Shown in pieces: positions 57,163 through 64,000 of a stretch of 64,000 bases of DNA; within the stretch, counting starts at the first letter, position 1; every line of letters begins with the position of its first letter. The notes under the pieces were generated by a model. It did not search any database. It was given only the letters and a program-made list of their open reading frames with translations, and was not told where the DNA came from. Source of the DNA: Prauserella endophytica (lineage in GTDB: Bacteria; Actinomycetota; Actinomycetes; Mycobacteriales; Pseudonocardiaceae); the NCBI RefSeq assembly GCF_005146945.1, contig NZ_SWMS01000002.1, positions 600,622 to 664,621 on the forward strand, in the 5' to 3' direction. The translations under genes and the position numbers were made by a program.

Positions 57163-59691
57163 TCACTCGCCTGCCGCGAGCCTTGCGACCTCGTCGTCGG
57201 ACAGTGCCCGGTCGAAGACGCGGACGTCGTCGACGTCGCCACGCAGGTGGTCGACCTGGTTGCCGCCGTACTCGGCCCGCCCGATCACGGTGTTGCCGGT
57301 GGAGGCCGCCGCGCCGCACGCGCCGCGCTCGTCGACCTTCACTCCGTCGACGAAGAGCTCCACGGTGCCCGCCTTGGCGTCCCGGACGCCGGTCAGGTGG
57401 TACCAGCGGCCCGGCTCCGGCTTGGTGGGCGAAAGGGCCCGCAGGCCCACGAAGCTCATCGCCCAGCGCTGGTCCTGCCCGGAGTACTGCAGGAAGAACG
57501 CGCTGTTGCTGCCGGTGTCCTGGCTGACCACGGTCTGGAAGCCGCCGTCGGCGACGTCGAGCTTCGCCCACGCGGACACCGTGTAGCTGCCCGCGGTGTC
57601 GACCAGTGACGCCCCGGTGTCGGCCTGGCCGCCGCCGTTGAACGACAGCGCCCCGCCCTGCACGCCGGTGGTCCATTCACCACCGGTCACGGTGGCGTCG
57701 GCGTCACCGACGGCATCGGCCGCCGTGGTGCCGCTGCCCTCGTCGAACTTGTAGGCGTGCACCCCGGACAGCCCGGGTGTGCCCGGCCCCGGGTCGGGAC
57801 CGCCGCCACCGCTGCCGTCGGCCTCCCTGATGATCTCCTCGTTGATGGCCCGCACCCGGTCGAAATCCATCTTCGCGACCTGCCGGTCGTAGGTGAAGAA
57901 GCCGTTCACCTCGTGCTCGACGTCGGTGATCTGCGTGTAGATCGCCCCGCTGATCGCGCAGTTGCGGGCCGCGGCGAGTACCTCCCGCTGGTTGGCGACG
58001 TAGGCCTCGGTCAGACTCTCGGAGTCGGGCCGCATCTCGTAGGCGTGGCCCTCGCCGAACCACATGTGGCCCTCGACCTCGAGACCATAACCGCCGTGTT
58101 CGCCGTCGATCGACACGCGGTTCGCGTCCGGCGTCGGCTTGGCGGGGCCGGGGTAGGCGTGCCAGTCGATCACGTCGCCGCGGCCGGAGTCACCCAGCGA
58201 GGCGCAGCAGTTGACCCCGCTGTGCGCGTTGACGAGCCGCGTCGGGTCCTGTGCCTTGACCTCGTCGGCGATCCGCCCGGTGGCCTCGCGCGACCACTCG
58301 CCCCAGCCCTCGTTGAACGGCACCCAGCCGATGATCGAGGTCCAGTTCTTCTTCTCCTCGACCAGCTCGCGCAGTTCGGTCTCGAACTGCCGCTGGGCGT
58401 CGACGGGCGGTCGCCCGCCCGTCTTCATCGACGGCATGTCCTGCCACACCAGCAGGCCCAGCCGGTCGGCGTGGTAGTACCAGCGGTCCGGCTCGGTCTT
58501 GATGTGCTTGCGGACCGTGTTGAACCCGAGGACCTTGTGCTGTTCGAGGTCGAACCGCAGCGCCTCGTCGGTCGGCGCGGTGTAGATGCCGTCGGGCCAG
58601 TAGCCCTGGTCCAGAGTGGACATCAGGAACAGGACCTCGCCGTTGAGCGTGATCCGCTTCCTGCCGTCCTCGCCCTCGACCATGCCGATCTCGCGCATGC
58701 CGAAGTAGGACGAGACCCGGTCGATCACCCGGCCCCGGTCCTTGAGCACCACGTCGAGGTCGTAGAGGAACGGCGAGTCCGGAGACCAGAGCTTCGCCCT
58801 GGGCACGGGGACCCGCAGCGGCTCGTCGGCGGCGCCGCGGGTGCGGCTGACGGTGCGCTTGCCGTCCCGGACAGTGGCCTCCACGGTCAGCCTGCCGTCC
58901 TCGCCACCGGTGTGAACGGTCAGGCCGAGCGTGCCGGTGTCGATGTCCGGCACCATCCCGAGGGTGTCGACGTGGGAGCGGGCGACGGGCTCCATCCAGA
59001 CCGTTTGCCAGATGCCGGACGCGCCCTCGTAGAAGATCCCGCGGTCGGGGACGTTGCGCTGCTTGCCGACCGGCTGCCACGTGGCGTCAGTGCGGTCCTC
59101 GACGCCGACCACGATCTCCTGCTTGCCGTGGGGCTTCAGCGCGTCGGTGACGTCGGCGCTGAACGCGCCGAAGCCGCCCTGGTGCGTGGTGACCTCCTGC
59201 CCGTTGACCCAGACGGTGGCCTTGTAGTCGACGGCGCCGAAGTTGATCCGCAGCGCCTTGTCCTTGCCGACGCGCCAGTCGCGGGGCACCTCGAACGTGC
59301 GGCGGTACCACATGTGGTCCTCGTGCCGCTGGATGCCGGACAGCGCGGATTCGGTGGGATAGGGCACCAGGATGCGTTCGGCGAGGCCCTGCCCGAACGG
59401 CGGGGCCTCGCCCTCGGTGGCGCCGGCGAACTCCCAGACGCCGTTGAGGTTGCGCCATTCGTCACGGGCCAGCTGCGGTCTCGGGTACTCCGGCAGCGCG
59501 TTGGCCGGCGAGACGTCGGCGGTCCACGGGGTGACCATCCTCGGCTCGCCCATCTCCCAGCCGGGAGTGGTCTGGGCCTGTGCGGGCGCGGAGACGCCGG
59601 CGGCCAGCAGCAGCGCCGACAGCGCCGCCGTCACGGACGTCCTGCGGGCACCGCCTCGGTGTCTTCGAGTCAGTGGTGCGAGTGACAGCAC
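57163..59691 (-). CDS. secreted glycoside hydrolase family 2 with LamG domain
   Basis: An 842-residue secreted enzyme starting at GTG. A signal peptide (LSALLLAAGVSAPAQAQ near 24-40) precedes the GH2 sugar-binding domain (ERILVPYPTESALSGIQRHEDHMWYRRTFEVP near 103-135), an immunoglobulin-like domain and the TIM barrel with acid/base Glu in GWVPFNEGWGEW near 457 and nucleophile Glu in IDGEHGGYGLE near 529. After a Gly/Pro linker near 630-640 comes a LamG (concanavalin-like) domain (WTTGVQGGALSFNGGGQADTG...YTVSAWAKLD...GRWYHLTGVRD...DDVRVFDRAL). Substrate is inferred to be a galactan or Galf glycan from the YtfQ-type importer and galT beside it; beta-galactosidase and beta-glucuronidase are alternatives. 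Confidence 0.9.
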   Translation of the reverse strand: MLSLAPLTRRHRGGARRTSVTAALSALLLAAGVSAPAQAQTTPGWEMGEPRMVTPWTADVSPANALPEYPRPQLARDEWRNLNGVWEFAGATEGEAPPFGQGLAERILVPYPTESALSGIQRHEDHMWYRRTFEVPRDWRVGKDKALRINFGAVDYKATVWVNGQEVTTHQGGFGAFSADVTDALKPHGKQEIVVGVEDRTDATWQPVGKQRNVPDRGIFYEGASGIWQTVWMEPVARSHVDTLGMVPDIDTGTLGLTVHTGGEDGRLTVEATVRDGKRTVSRTRGAADEPLRVPVPRAKLWSPDSPFLYDLDVVLKDRGRVIDRVSSYFGMREIGMVEGEDGRKRITLNGEVLFLMSTLDQGYWPDGIYTAPTDEALRFDLEQHKVLGFNTVRKHIKTEPDRWYYHADRLGLLVWQDMPSMKTGGRPPVDAQRQFETELRELVEEKKNWTSIIGWVPFNEGWGEWSREATGRIADEVKAQDPTRLVNAHSGVNCCASLGDSGRGDVIDWHAYPGPAKPTPDANRVSIDGEHGGYGLEVEGHMWFGEGHAYEMRPDSESLTEAYVANQREVLAAARNCAISGAIYTQITDVEHEVNGFFTYDRQVAKMDFDRVRAINEEIIREADGSGGGGPDPGPGTPGLSGVHAYKFDEGSGTTAADAVGDADATVTGGEWTTGVQGGALSFNGGGQADTGASLVDTAGSYTVSAWAKLDVADGGFQTVVSQDTGSNSAFFLQYSGQDQRWAMSFVGLRALSPTKPEPGRWYHLTGVRDAKAGTVELFVDGVKVDERGACGAAASTGNTVIGRAEYGGNQVDHLRGDVDDVRVFDRALSDDEVARLAAGE

Positions 59692-60043
59692 AGTCGAACA
59701 CCCTTCTCGGGGGGACCGGGCCAGCGGGTCGCTGGCGCCACGACACCGGGGCCACCGTGTTCACGCGAACGCGACCCCGGTGTGAAGCAGTTCACACACT
59801 TTGCGTGATGGTGTCAACACTTGCGACCAAACTCGCGCAAGGTTCAACACCAATCGCGCAGTGCCCCGCGCTACCGGCGCACTCTGCGTAGCGGTGAGCG
59901 GCGGAGCCACGTAGATCATGCGCCCGTTTGCCCGCTCGCCCATGGGAACGCGGTTCTGACATGCTGACTGTTCGGTTTTGTTGCTTCGTGATCGAACGCG
60001 GAGCCCGCTCGTCCAACGTGCGCAGCCCGAGGAGCAGTGACCC
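59692..60043. promoter_or_regulatory. divergent control region of GH2 and galT
   Basis: These 352 bases carry no gene. GTGTGAA-GCAG-TTCACAC (59780-59797) is a perfect dyad about 90 bases before the GH2 start. A minus-strand TTGACA (59812-59817) stands 17 bases before a weak -10 (TGAACT) that overlaps the dyad. CTTGCG-N10-CGCAAG is at 59820-59841. Nearer galT, TGTTCGGTTTTGTTGCTTCG is AT-rich. These are candidate sites for the DeoR-type or another sugar regulator. Confidence 0.5.
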
Positions 60044-61129
60044 GTGAAGAGGACGATCACCACGCTGGCCGACGGCCGCGAGCTGCTGTACTTCGACATC
60101 GACGACACCAGCGACACCTCCGTGGACCGGCGGCCCGACTCGCGGATGCTGCCGCCGGTGAGCACGTCCTCCCAGCTGCGCCTCGACCCACTGCTCGACG
60201 AGTGGGTCATGATGGCCGCCCACCGGCAGGACCGCACCTTCCAGCCGCCGGAGGAGAACTGCCCGCTGTGCCCCTCCGGGCCCGGCAGGCAGACGGAGAT
60301 CCCCTCGGCCGGATACACGGTCGCGATCTTCGAGAACCGCTTCCCGAGCCTGTCCACCGGCGCCGACCCCGCGCCCGTCGGCAGCGGCCATCCGCTCGTG
60401 CCGGTGCGGCCGGGATACGGACGGTGCGAGGTCGTTTGCTTCACGAGCGACCACCATGCGCGCTTCGCCGACCTCACCACCGAGCAGGCCGCGCTCGTCA
60501 TGGACGCCTGGGCCGACCGCACCGAGCAGCTGTCCACACTGGACGATATCGAGCAGGTGTTCTGCTTCGAGAGCAGGGGAGCGGAGATCGGCGTGACGCT
60601 CGGGCACCCGCACGGGCAGATCTACGCCTACCCGTTCGTGACGCCGAGGACCCGCCGGATGCGAGAGGTCGCGAGGGCCTACCGCGAGCGCACGGGCGGC
60701 GACCTCCACGCCGACGTCGTCGCCGCCGAGCGCGCGGCGGCCTCGCGGCTGCTCGCCGAGACCGCGCACTGGGTCGCGTTCGTGCCCGCCGCCGCGCGCT
60801 GGCCGGTGGAGGTACACGTGTACCCGCTGCGGCGCGCGCGGTCCATCCCGGAGCTGACACCCGCCGAGCGCGCGGACTTCGCGGCCGTGTACCTCGATCT
60901 GCTGCGGCGGTTCGACCGGCTCTACGACGCGCCGCTTCCCTACATCGCGGCATGGCACCAGGGGCCCGTCACCGACGACGAGGACCTCGGGTACCTGCAC
61001 CTGCAGGTGTTCTCAGTGCGACGCACGGCCGACAAGCTGAAGTACCTCGCCGGCTCGGAGTCGGGCATGGGCGCGTTCATCACCGACGCGCTTCCCGAGG
61101 ACGTCGCGCGCCGACTTCGCGAGGTGTAG
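60044..61129 (+). CDS. galT: galactose-1-phosphate uridylyltransferase
   Basis: A 361-residue enzyme starting at GTG after GAGGAG. CPLCPS near 76 is the zinc-binding pair, GRCEVVCFTSDHHARFADLT near 126 and the catalytic TLGHPHGQIYAYPF near 186 (His-Pro-His, uridylylated His). The N-terminal LDPLLDEWVMMAAHRQDRTFQPP is the GalT substrate loop. It exchanges UMP between UDP-glucose and galactose-1-phosphate in the Leloir pathway. No galK or galE in the window. Divergent from the GH2 gene, so galactose released outside is probably used via this enzyme. Confidence 0.95.
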   Translation: MKRTITTLADGRELLYFDIDDTSDTSVDRRPDSRMLPPVSTSSQLRLDPLLDEWVMMAAHRQDRTFQPPEENCPLCPSGPGRQTEIPSAGYTVAIFENRFPSLSTGADPAPVGSGHPLVPVRPGYGRCEVVCFTSDHHARFADLTTEQAALVMDAWADRTEQLSTLDDIEQVFCFESRGAEIGVTLGHPHGQIYAYPFVTPRTRRMREVARAYRERTGGDLHADVVAAERAAASRLLAETAHWVAFVPAAARWPVEVHVYPLRRARSIPELTPAERADFAAVYLDLLRRFDRLYDAPLPYIAAWHQGPVTDDEDLGYLHLQVFSVRRTADKLKYLAGSESGMGAFITDALPEDVARRLREV

Positions 61130-61144
61130 CGGTTTCTCGCCGTC

Positions 61145-61186
61145 CCGCCTGCGCCGCGAGTGCCGTAGAGTTCGCAGCGCAGGCGG
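61145..61186 (+). terminator. hairpin after galT
   Basis: CCGCCTGCGC and GCGCAGGCGG pair perfectly around a 22-base loop between galT and the phosphatase gene. A terminator is likely though there is no U-run; a ribosome-site-masking role for the next gene is also possible, since it ends 15 bases before the start. Confidence 0.45.
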
Positions 61187-61201
61187 CGGAACGGGGACCC
61201 A

Positions 61202-63511
61202 GTGAAGGCCCAGAGACCGGCAGACCTGAACGGTGCCGACCCGCAGGAGCGGCTGACCACGCTGGCCGCGGTCGTCGAGCGCCAGCAGCGCGAGATCGAG
61301 GAGCTGCGAGACCGGCAGGCCGCCCGCGAGATCGTGTGCCTCGCTGAGGGCGTGCTCGTCGAGCGACTGCACTGCACCCCCGCGGAGGCGGCCGCGTACC
61401 TGCGTGACCTCGCGGCGCGCACCGGCGTGAAGGCCGTCGAGCTGGCCGCCGACCTCATCGGGGAGCCGGTCGGCGCGGGCAGGCTCCGGTTCGCGGATGG
61501 TGAGGCCGGGCCGCGACCGGCGCGGCCTCCCGAGGTGCCCGACGAGCCGGCGGGGGAGCGGCGCGAACTGGGCGACGCGCTGCTGGCGCAGGTGCTGCAG
61601 CTGGCCGGCGCCGCGGCCGCCGGACTGTGGCAGCTGCAACCCGACGGTGCTCTGGAGTTCGTCGCGGGGTCGGGACTCAGCGCGCTGGAGACGAGCCGAT
61701 GGCGGCGCATCCCGCCCCAGCTTGACTCCTTCGCGCAGCGCGTGGCCGAGCGGGGACAGCCGTTGTGGCTGGCCGGTTCGCTGCCCGTCGCCGAGCGGCC
61801 GCTCAGTCCGTGGGCGGGCGGCGCGCGGGCGGTGCTGCCCGTGCGTGGCCCTGCCGCGCTGCTGGGGGTGCTGGAGGTCGTGTGGTCGGGAGAGGAGCAC
61901 ACCGTGCCACCGAGCGTGCGGCGCAGGCTGACGACGCTGGCCGACGTCACCGCGCACGTGCTCGCCTCGAGCTTCGTGGCCGGTGGCCGCACGCCGTCCG
62001 GGCGGCCGGAGAACGCGTGGCTCGGAGCCGTGCTCGACGATGGGCTGCTGGTGCAGCCCTTGCCCGGCGTGCGCGGTGAGCCGGTGGACTTCGAGATCAC
62101 CCACGTGGCGGCCGGCTTCACCGACCCCGCGGGCCGGACACACCGGCAGCTCGCCGGCCTGAGCCTCGTGCGCGCCTACCCGATGCTCGCCGCGTACGGC
62201 ATCGTCGACCGCGCGGCGGAGGTGCTGCGCACCGGCGTGCCCTGCCGCCTCGAGCGCATCCCGTCGAGCGCGACGGGGGAGGCCGCGGGCGCGGCCGAGG
62301 TGACCGTGCGGATCGTGCCGTTCCTCGACGGCCTGCTCGTCGACTGGCGCCCCGGGACGGACGCCGACCAGCTCGCCTCACTGCTGAGCGACATCCAGCG
62401 CCTCGGCGGGCTGGGCGGGTGGGAGCACAGCCTCGTCACCGGCGAGACGACGTGGACGGACCAGACGTTCGTGCTGTTCGGGATCGCACGCTCGGAGGGT
62501 GCGGTCGGCTGGACGGACCTCATCGCCAAGGTCCATCCGGAGGACACGCCCATTGTCGAGCACTTCCAGGCGACGCTGTTGCACCGCCGCCCCGTGACCG
62601 CGACGTTCCGGTTGATCCGCCCCGAGGGGACGGTCCGGCAGGTTCGGGCTCACGGCGAACCCATCGTCGCCGACAACGGCGCGCTGGTGGCGGTGCGCGG
62701 GATCTACCAGGACCTCTCCGCGCAGTACCACAGTCAGGTCGCGCTGGCCGCCACGCAGGACCGCCTCGCCGACACCGAGCAACGGGCCCGGCAGCAGTAC
62801 CGGATCGTCCGCGAGCTACAACACGCGATCATGCCGGTGGCCGCGGGGCCGGTGCACGTCGCCGGGCTCGACATCGCCGTGCGCTACCGGCCCGCCGAAT
62901 CCGAGCACGCCGTGGGCGGCGACTGGTACGACGTCGTGGCACTGCCGGGCGACCAGGCCCTGCTGGTGATCGGCGACGTGGCCGGGCACGGCATCGACGC
63001 CGCGCAGGGCATGGTGGCGCTGCGCAACGCGTTGCGTGGCCTGGCTTGCACCGGCGCGGGCCCGGGGCAGCTGCTGGCCTGGCTCAACGCCACCACGTTC
63101 ACCAACGGCCGGATCAACGGCACCGTGCTGTGCGGACTGTACGACCCGGCGGCGCGGCGACTCCGCTGGGCACGGGCGGGCCATCTGCCGCCGGTGCTGG
63201 TGCGGGACGGCGGCGCCGACGTTCTCGCGGAGCCGCACGGGATGATGCTGGGCGCGGATCCGGACGCCGCCTTCGAGGAGACCACGACGGTGCTGCGGGA
63301 GGGCGACACGCTGGTGCTCTACACCGACGGTTTGATCGAACGCCGGGGCGTGCTGCTCGACGAGAGCCTCGACCGGCTCGCGCGCGTCGCGGCCGAGGGC
63401 GACAGTGACGTCGAGCGGTTCAGCGACCGGTTGCTCGGCCACGCGACGGCGGACACGGACGACGACACCTGCCTCATCGTGATCCGTGTTCCCGGCGGCC
63501 CGCGCCGCTGA
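61202..63511 (+). CDS. ANTAR-GAF-PAS-PP2C (SpoIIE-type) phosphatase
   Basis: A 769-residue signalling protein starting at GTG. Residues about 25-85 are an ANTAR-like helix bundle (RQAAREIVCLAEGVLVERLHCTPAEAAAYLRDLAARTGVKAVELAADLI). Next come a GAF-type domain (LQLAGAAAAGLWQLQPDGALEFVAGSGL...ARAVLPVRGPAALLGVLEVVWSG), a PAS domain (LGGWEHSLVTGETTWTDQTFVLFGI...FRLIRPEGTVRQVRAHGEPI near 400-490) and a PP2C/SpoIIE domain (VGGDWYDVVALPGDQALLVIGDVAGHGIDAAQGM near 575, LVLYTDGLIERRG near 703). Such proteins dephosphorylate anti-sigma antagonists. Confidence 0.9.
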   Translation: MKAQRPADLNGADPQERLTTLAAVVERQQREIEELRDRQAAREIVCLAEGVLVERLHCTPAEAAAYLRDLAARTGVKAVELAADLIGEPVGAGRLRFADGEAGPRPARPPEVPDEPAGERRELGDALLAQVLQLAGAAAAGLWQLQPDGALEFVAGSGLSALETSRWRRIPPQLDSFAQRVAERGQPLWLAGSLPVAERPLSPWAGGARAVLPVRGPAALLGVLEVVWSGEEHTVPPSVRRRLTTLADVTAHVLASSFVAGGRTPSGRPENAWLGAVLDDGLLVQPLPGVRGEPVDFEITHVAAGFTDPAGRTHRQLAGLSLVRAYPMLAAYGIVDRAAEVLRTGVPCRLERIPSSATGEAAGAAEVTVRIVPFLDGLLVDWRPGTDADQLASLLSDIQRLGGLGGWEHSLVTGETTWTDQTFVLFGIARSEGAVGWTDLIAKVHPEDTPIVEHFQATLLHRRPVTATFRLIRPEGTVRQVRAHGEPIVADNGALVAVRGIYQDLSAQYHSQVALAATQDRLADTEQRARQQYRIVRELQHAIMPVAAGPVHVAGLDIAVRYRPAESEHAVGGDWYDVVALPGDQALLVIGDVAGHGIDAAQGMVALRNALRGLACTGAGPGQLLAWLNATTFTNGRINGTVLCGLYDPAARRLRWARAGHLPPVLVRDGGADVLAEPHGMMLGADPDAAFEETTTVLREGDTLVLYTDGLIERRGVLLDESLDRLARVAAEGDSDVERFSDRLLGHATADTDDDTCLIVIRVPGGPRR

Positions 63512-63564
63512 GGCCCCCCGGGATCCCGGGCTAGAGGCGCATCCTGAGCCGCTGTAGGCGACCC

Positions 63565-63617
63565 GCAGTGAAGGCCACCTTCACTGCGTTGAACGCAGGC
63601 ATGGTGGCCTTCACTGC
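63565..63617. terminator. convergent-junction hairpin repeat, copy 3
   Basis: The arm at 63565-63588 is identical to the left arm at 52385-52408 and faces an inverted copy at 63594-63617 (three mismatches, 5-base loop TTGAA). It lies between the phosphatase gene (ends 63511) and the convergent acyl-CoA dehydrogenase gene (ends 63657). Probably a bidirectional terminator. Confidence 0.85.
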
Positions 63618-63621
63618 GGTC

Positions 63622-63656
63622 GGGGTGGGGTGGGTTGGGTGGGGGTGGGGGTGGGG
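63622..63656 (+). repeat. G-rich tract with quadruplex potential
   Basis: Seven runs of three to five G, each separated by one or two T (for example GGGGTGGGGTGGGTTGGG), lie between the hairpin repeat and the stop codon of the acyl-CoA dehydrogenase gene. Four or more G-runs with short loops meet the G-quadruplex pattern. It could aid termination of plus-strand transcription, or be a simple-repeat tract. Confidence 0.7.
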
Positions 63657-64000
63657 TTAGTTTTTGGTTTTGTATTCGCGGAGCAGGCCGCGGCTGATGA
63701 TGGTCTTCTGGATCTCGCTGGTGCCCTCGCCGATGAGCAGGAACGGGGCCTCCCGCATCAGGCGTTCGATCTCGTACTCCTTGGAGTAGCCGTAACCGCC
63801 GTGGATGCGAAACGCCTCCTGAGTGACCTCGGCGCAGTACTCGGAGGCGAGCAGCTTGGCCATCCCCGCCTCCACGTCGTTACGCGCGCCGGCGTCCTTC
63901 AACCTCGCCGCGTTCACCATCATCAGATGGGCGGCCTCCACCTTGGTGGCCATCTCCGCCAGCTTGAACGCGATCGCCTGATGCTCGGCGATCGGCCTGC
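63657..64000 (-). CDS. acyl-CoA dehydrogenase, C-terminal part (gene runs off window)
   Basis: The last 113 residues of an acyl-CoA dehydrogenase: GRPIAEHQAIAFKLAEMATKVEAAHLMMVNAARLKDAG, LLASEYCAEVTQEAFRIHGGYGYSKEYEIERLMREAPFLLIGEGTSEIQKTIISRGLL. HGGYGYSKEYEIER..R.A....I.EGTSEIQ is the family's C-terminal helical domain, including the FAD/substrate contacts. The true start lies beyond 64000. It oxidises an acyl-CoA at the alpha-beta bond with FAD and ETF. Confidence 0.95.
   Translation of the reverse strand, partial: RPIAEHQAIAFKLAEMATKVEAAHLMMVNAARLKDAGARNDVEAGMAKLLASEYCAEVTQEAFRIHGGYGYSKEYEIERLMREAPFLLIGEGTSEIQKTIISRGLLREYKTKN

Noticed and set aside
1..64000. CRISPR arrays, tRNA or rRNA genes, insertion sequences, phage genes
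   Set aside because: No regularly spaced direct repeats with unique spacers, no cloverleaf-like or rRNA-like sequence, and no transposase or integrase motif was found.

Overview
The window is chromosomal DNA of a high-GC actinomycete, most likely a member of the Pseudonocardiaceae (Amycolatopsis or a relative). This rests on very high G+C with many GTG starts, actinobacterial families (mycothiol-dependent MDMPI-type enzyme, deazaflavin- and PPOX-type oxidoreductases, DUF6292, DUF4383, Asp23/AmaP clusters), an IdeR-type iron box and tandem intergenic repeats. The assignment is from family content only. No rRNA, tRNA, CRISPR array, insertion sequence or phage gene was seen.

0-6.5 kb: MHS transporter, methyltransferase, small membrane protein, a frameshifted GyrI-like gene, and a dormancy-type remnant (HPF-like protein with a DosR-like box, then a decayed CBS-BON gene), a DUF4389 membrane protein and an iron-regulated siderophore-interacting protein. 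6.8-12.5 kb: a kinase-like APH gene, then a sigma factor with a zinc-finger/Asp23 hybrid, followed by an envelope-stress type operon (four further Asp23/Gls24-like proteins, a J-domain-like protein, a DUF2273-like protein, two membrane anchors). 12.5-16.4 kb: F420/PPOX-type oxidoreductases, hydroxyacyl-CoA dehydrogenase, FGE-like protein, nucleotidyltransferase, HhH protein.

16.6-21.1 kb: IclR regulator, self-sufficient CYP116B-type P450 and MHS transporter on the minus strand. 21.4-28.3 kb: small membrane protein, MerR regulator with divergent promoter, DUF6292, methyltransferase, two hydrolases, ArsR-SRPBCC-MDMPI operon and PaaX-like regulator. 28.6-35.3 kb: AEC transporter and an aromatic-type catabolic cluster (IclR, amidohydrolase, DoxX, intradiol dioxygenase, divergent CoA-transferase and citryl-CoA lyase). 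35.3-38.8 kb: hydrolase, membrane protein and an alkylation-repair operon (sigma factor, Ogt, 2OG oxygenase, Ada-like zinc protein). 38.9-40.7 kb: SPFH, ribbon-helix-helix and GPP34 operon.

40.9-61.1 kb is a sugar region. A long plus-strand operon couples a CUT2 ABC importer to what looks like a full oxidative galactose route (two dehydrogenases, SMP-30 lactonase, galactonate dehydratase, PfkB kinase, KDPGal aldolase) with FadR- and DeoR-type regulators. Facing it is a YtfQ/R/T/YjfF-like galactofuranose-type importer, preceded by a secreted GH2-LamG enzyme, and divergent to that is galT. Together they suggest extracellular release, uptake and dual catabolism (Leloir and De Ley-Doudoroff) of galactose or galactofuranose. 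The window ends with an ANTAR-GAF-PAS-PP2C phosphatase and the 3' end of an acyl-CoA dehydrogenase gene.

Three copies of one hairpin repeat sit precisely between convergent gene pairs, so they look like dispersed bidirectional terminators.
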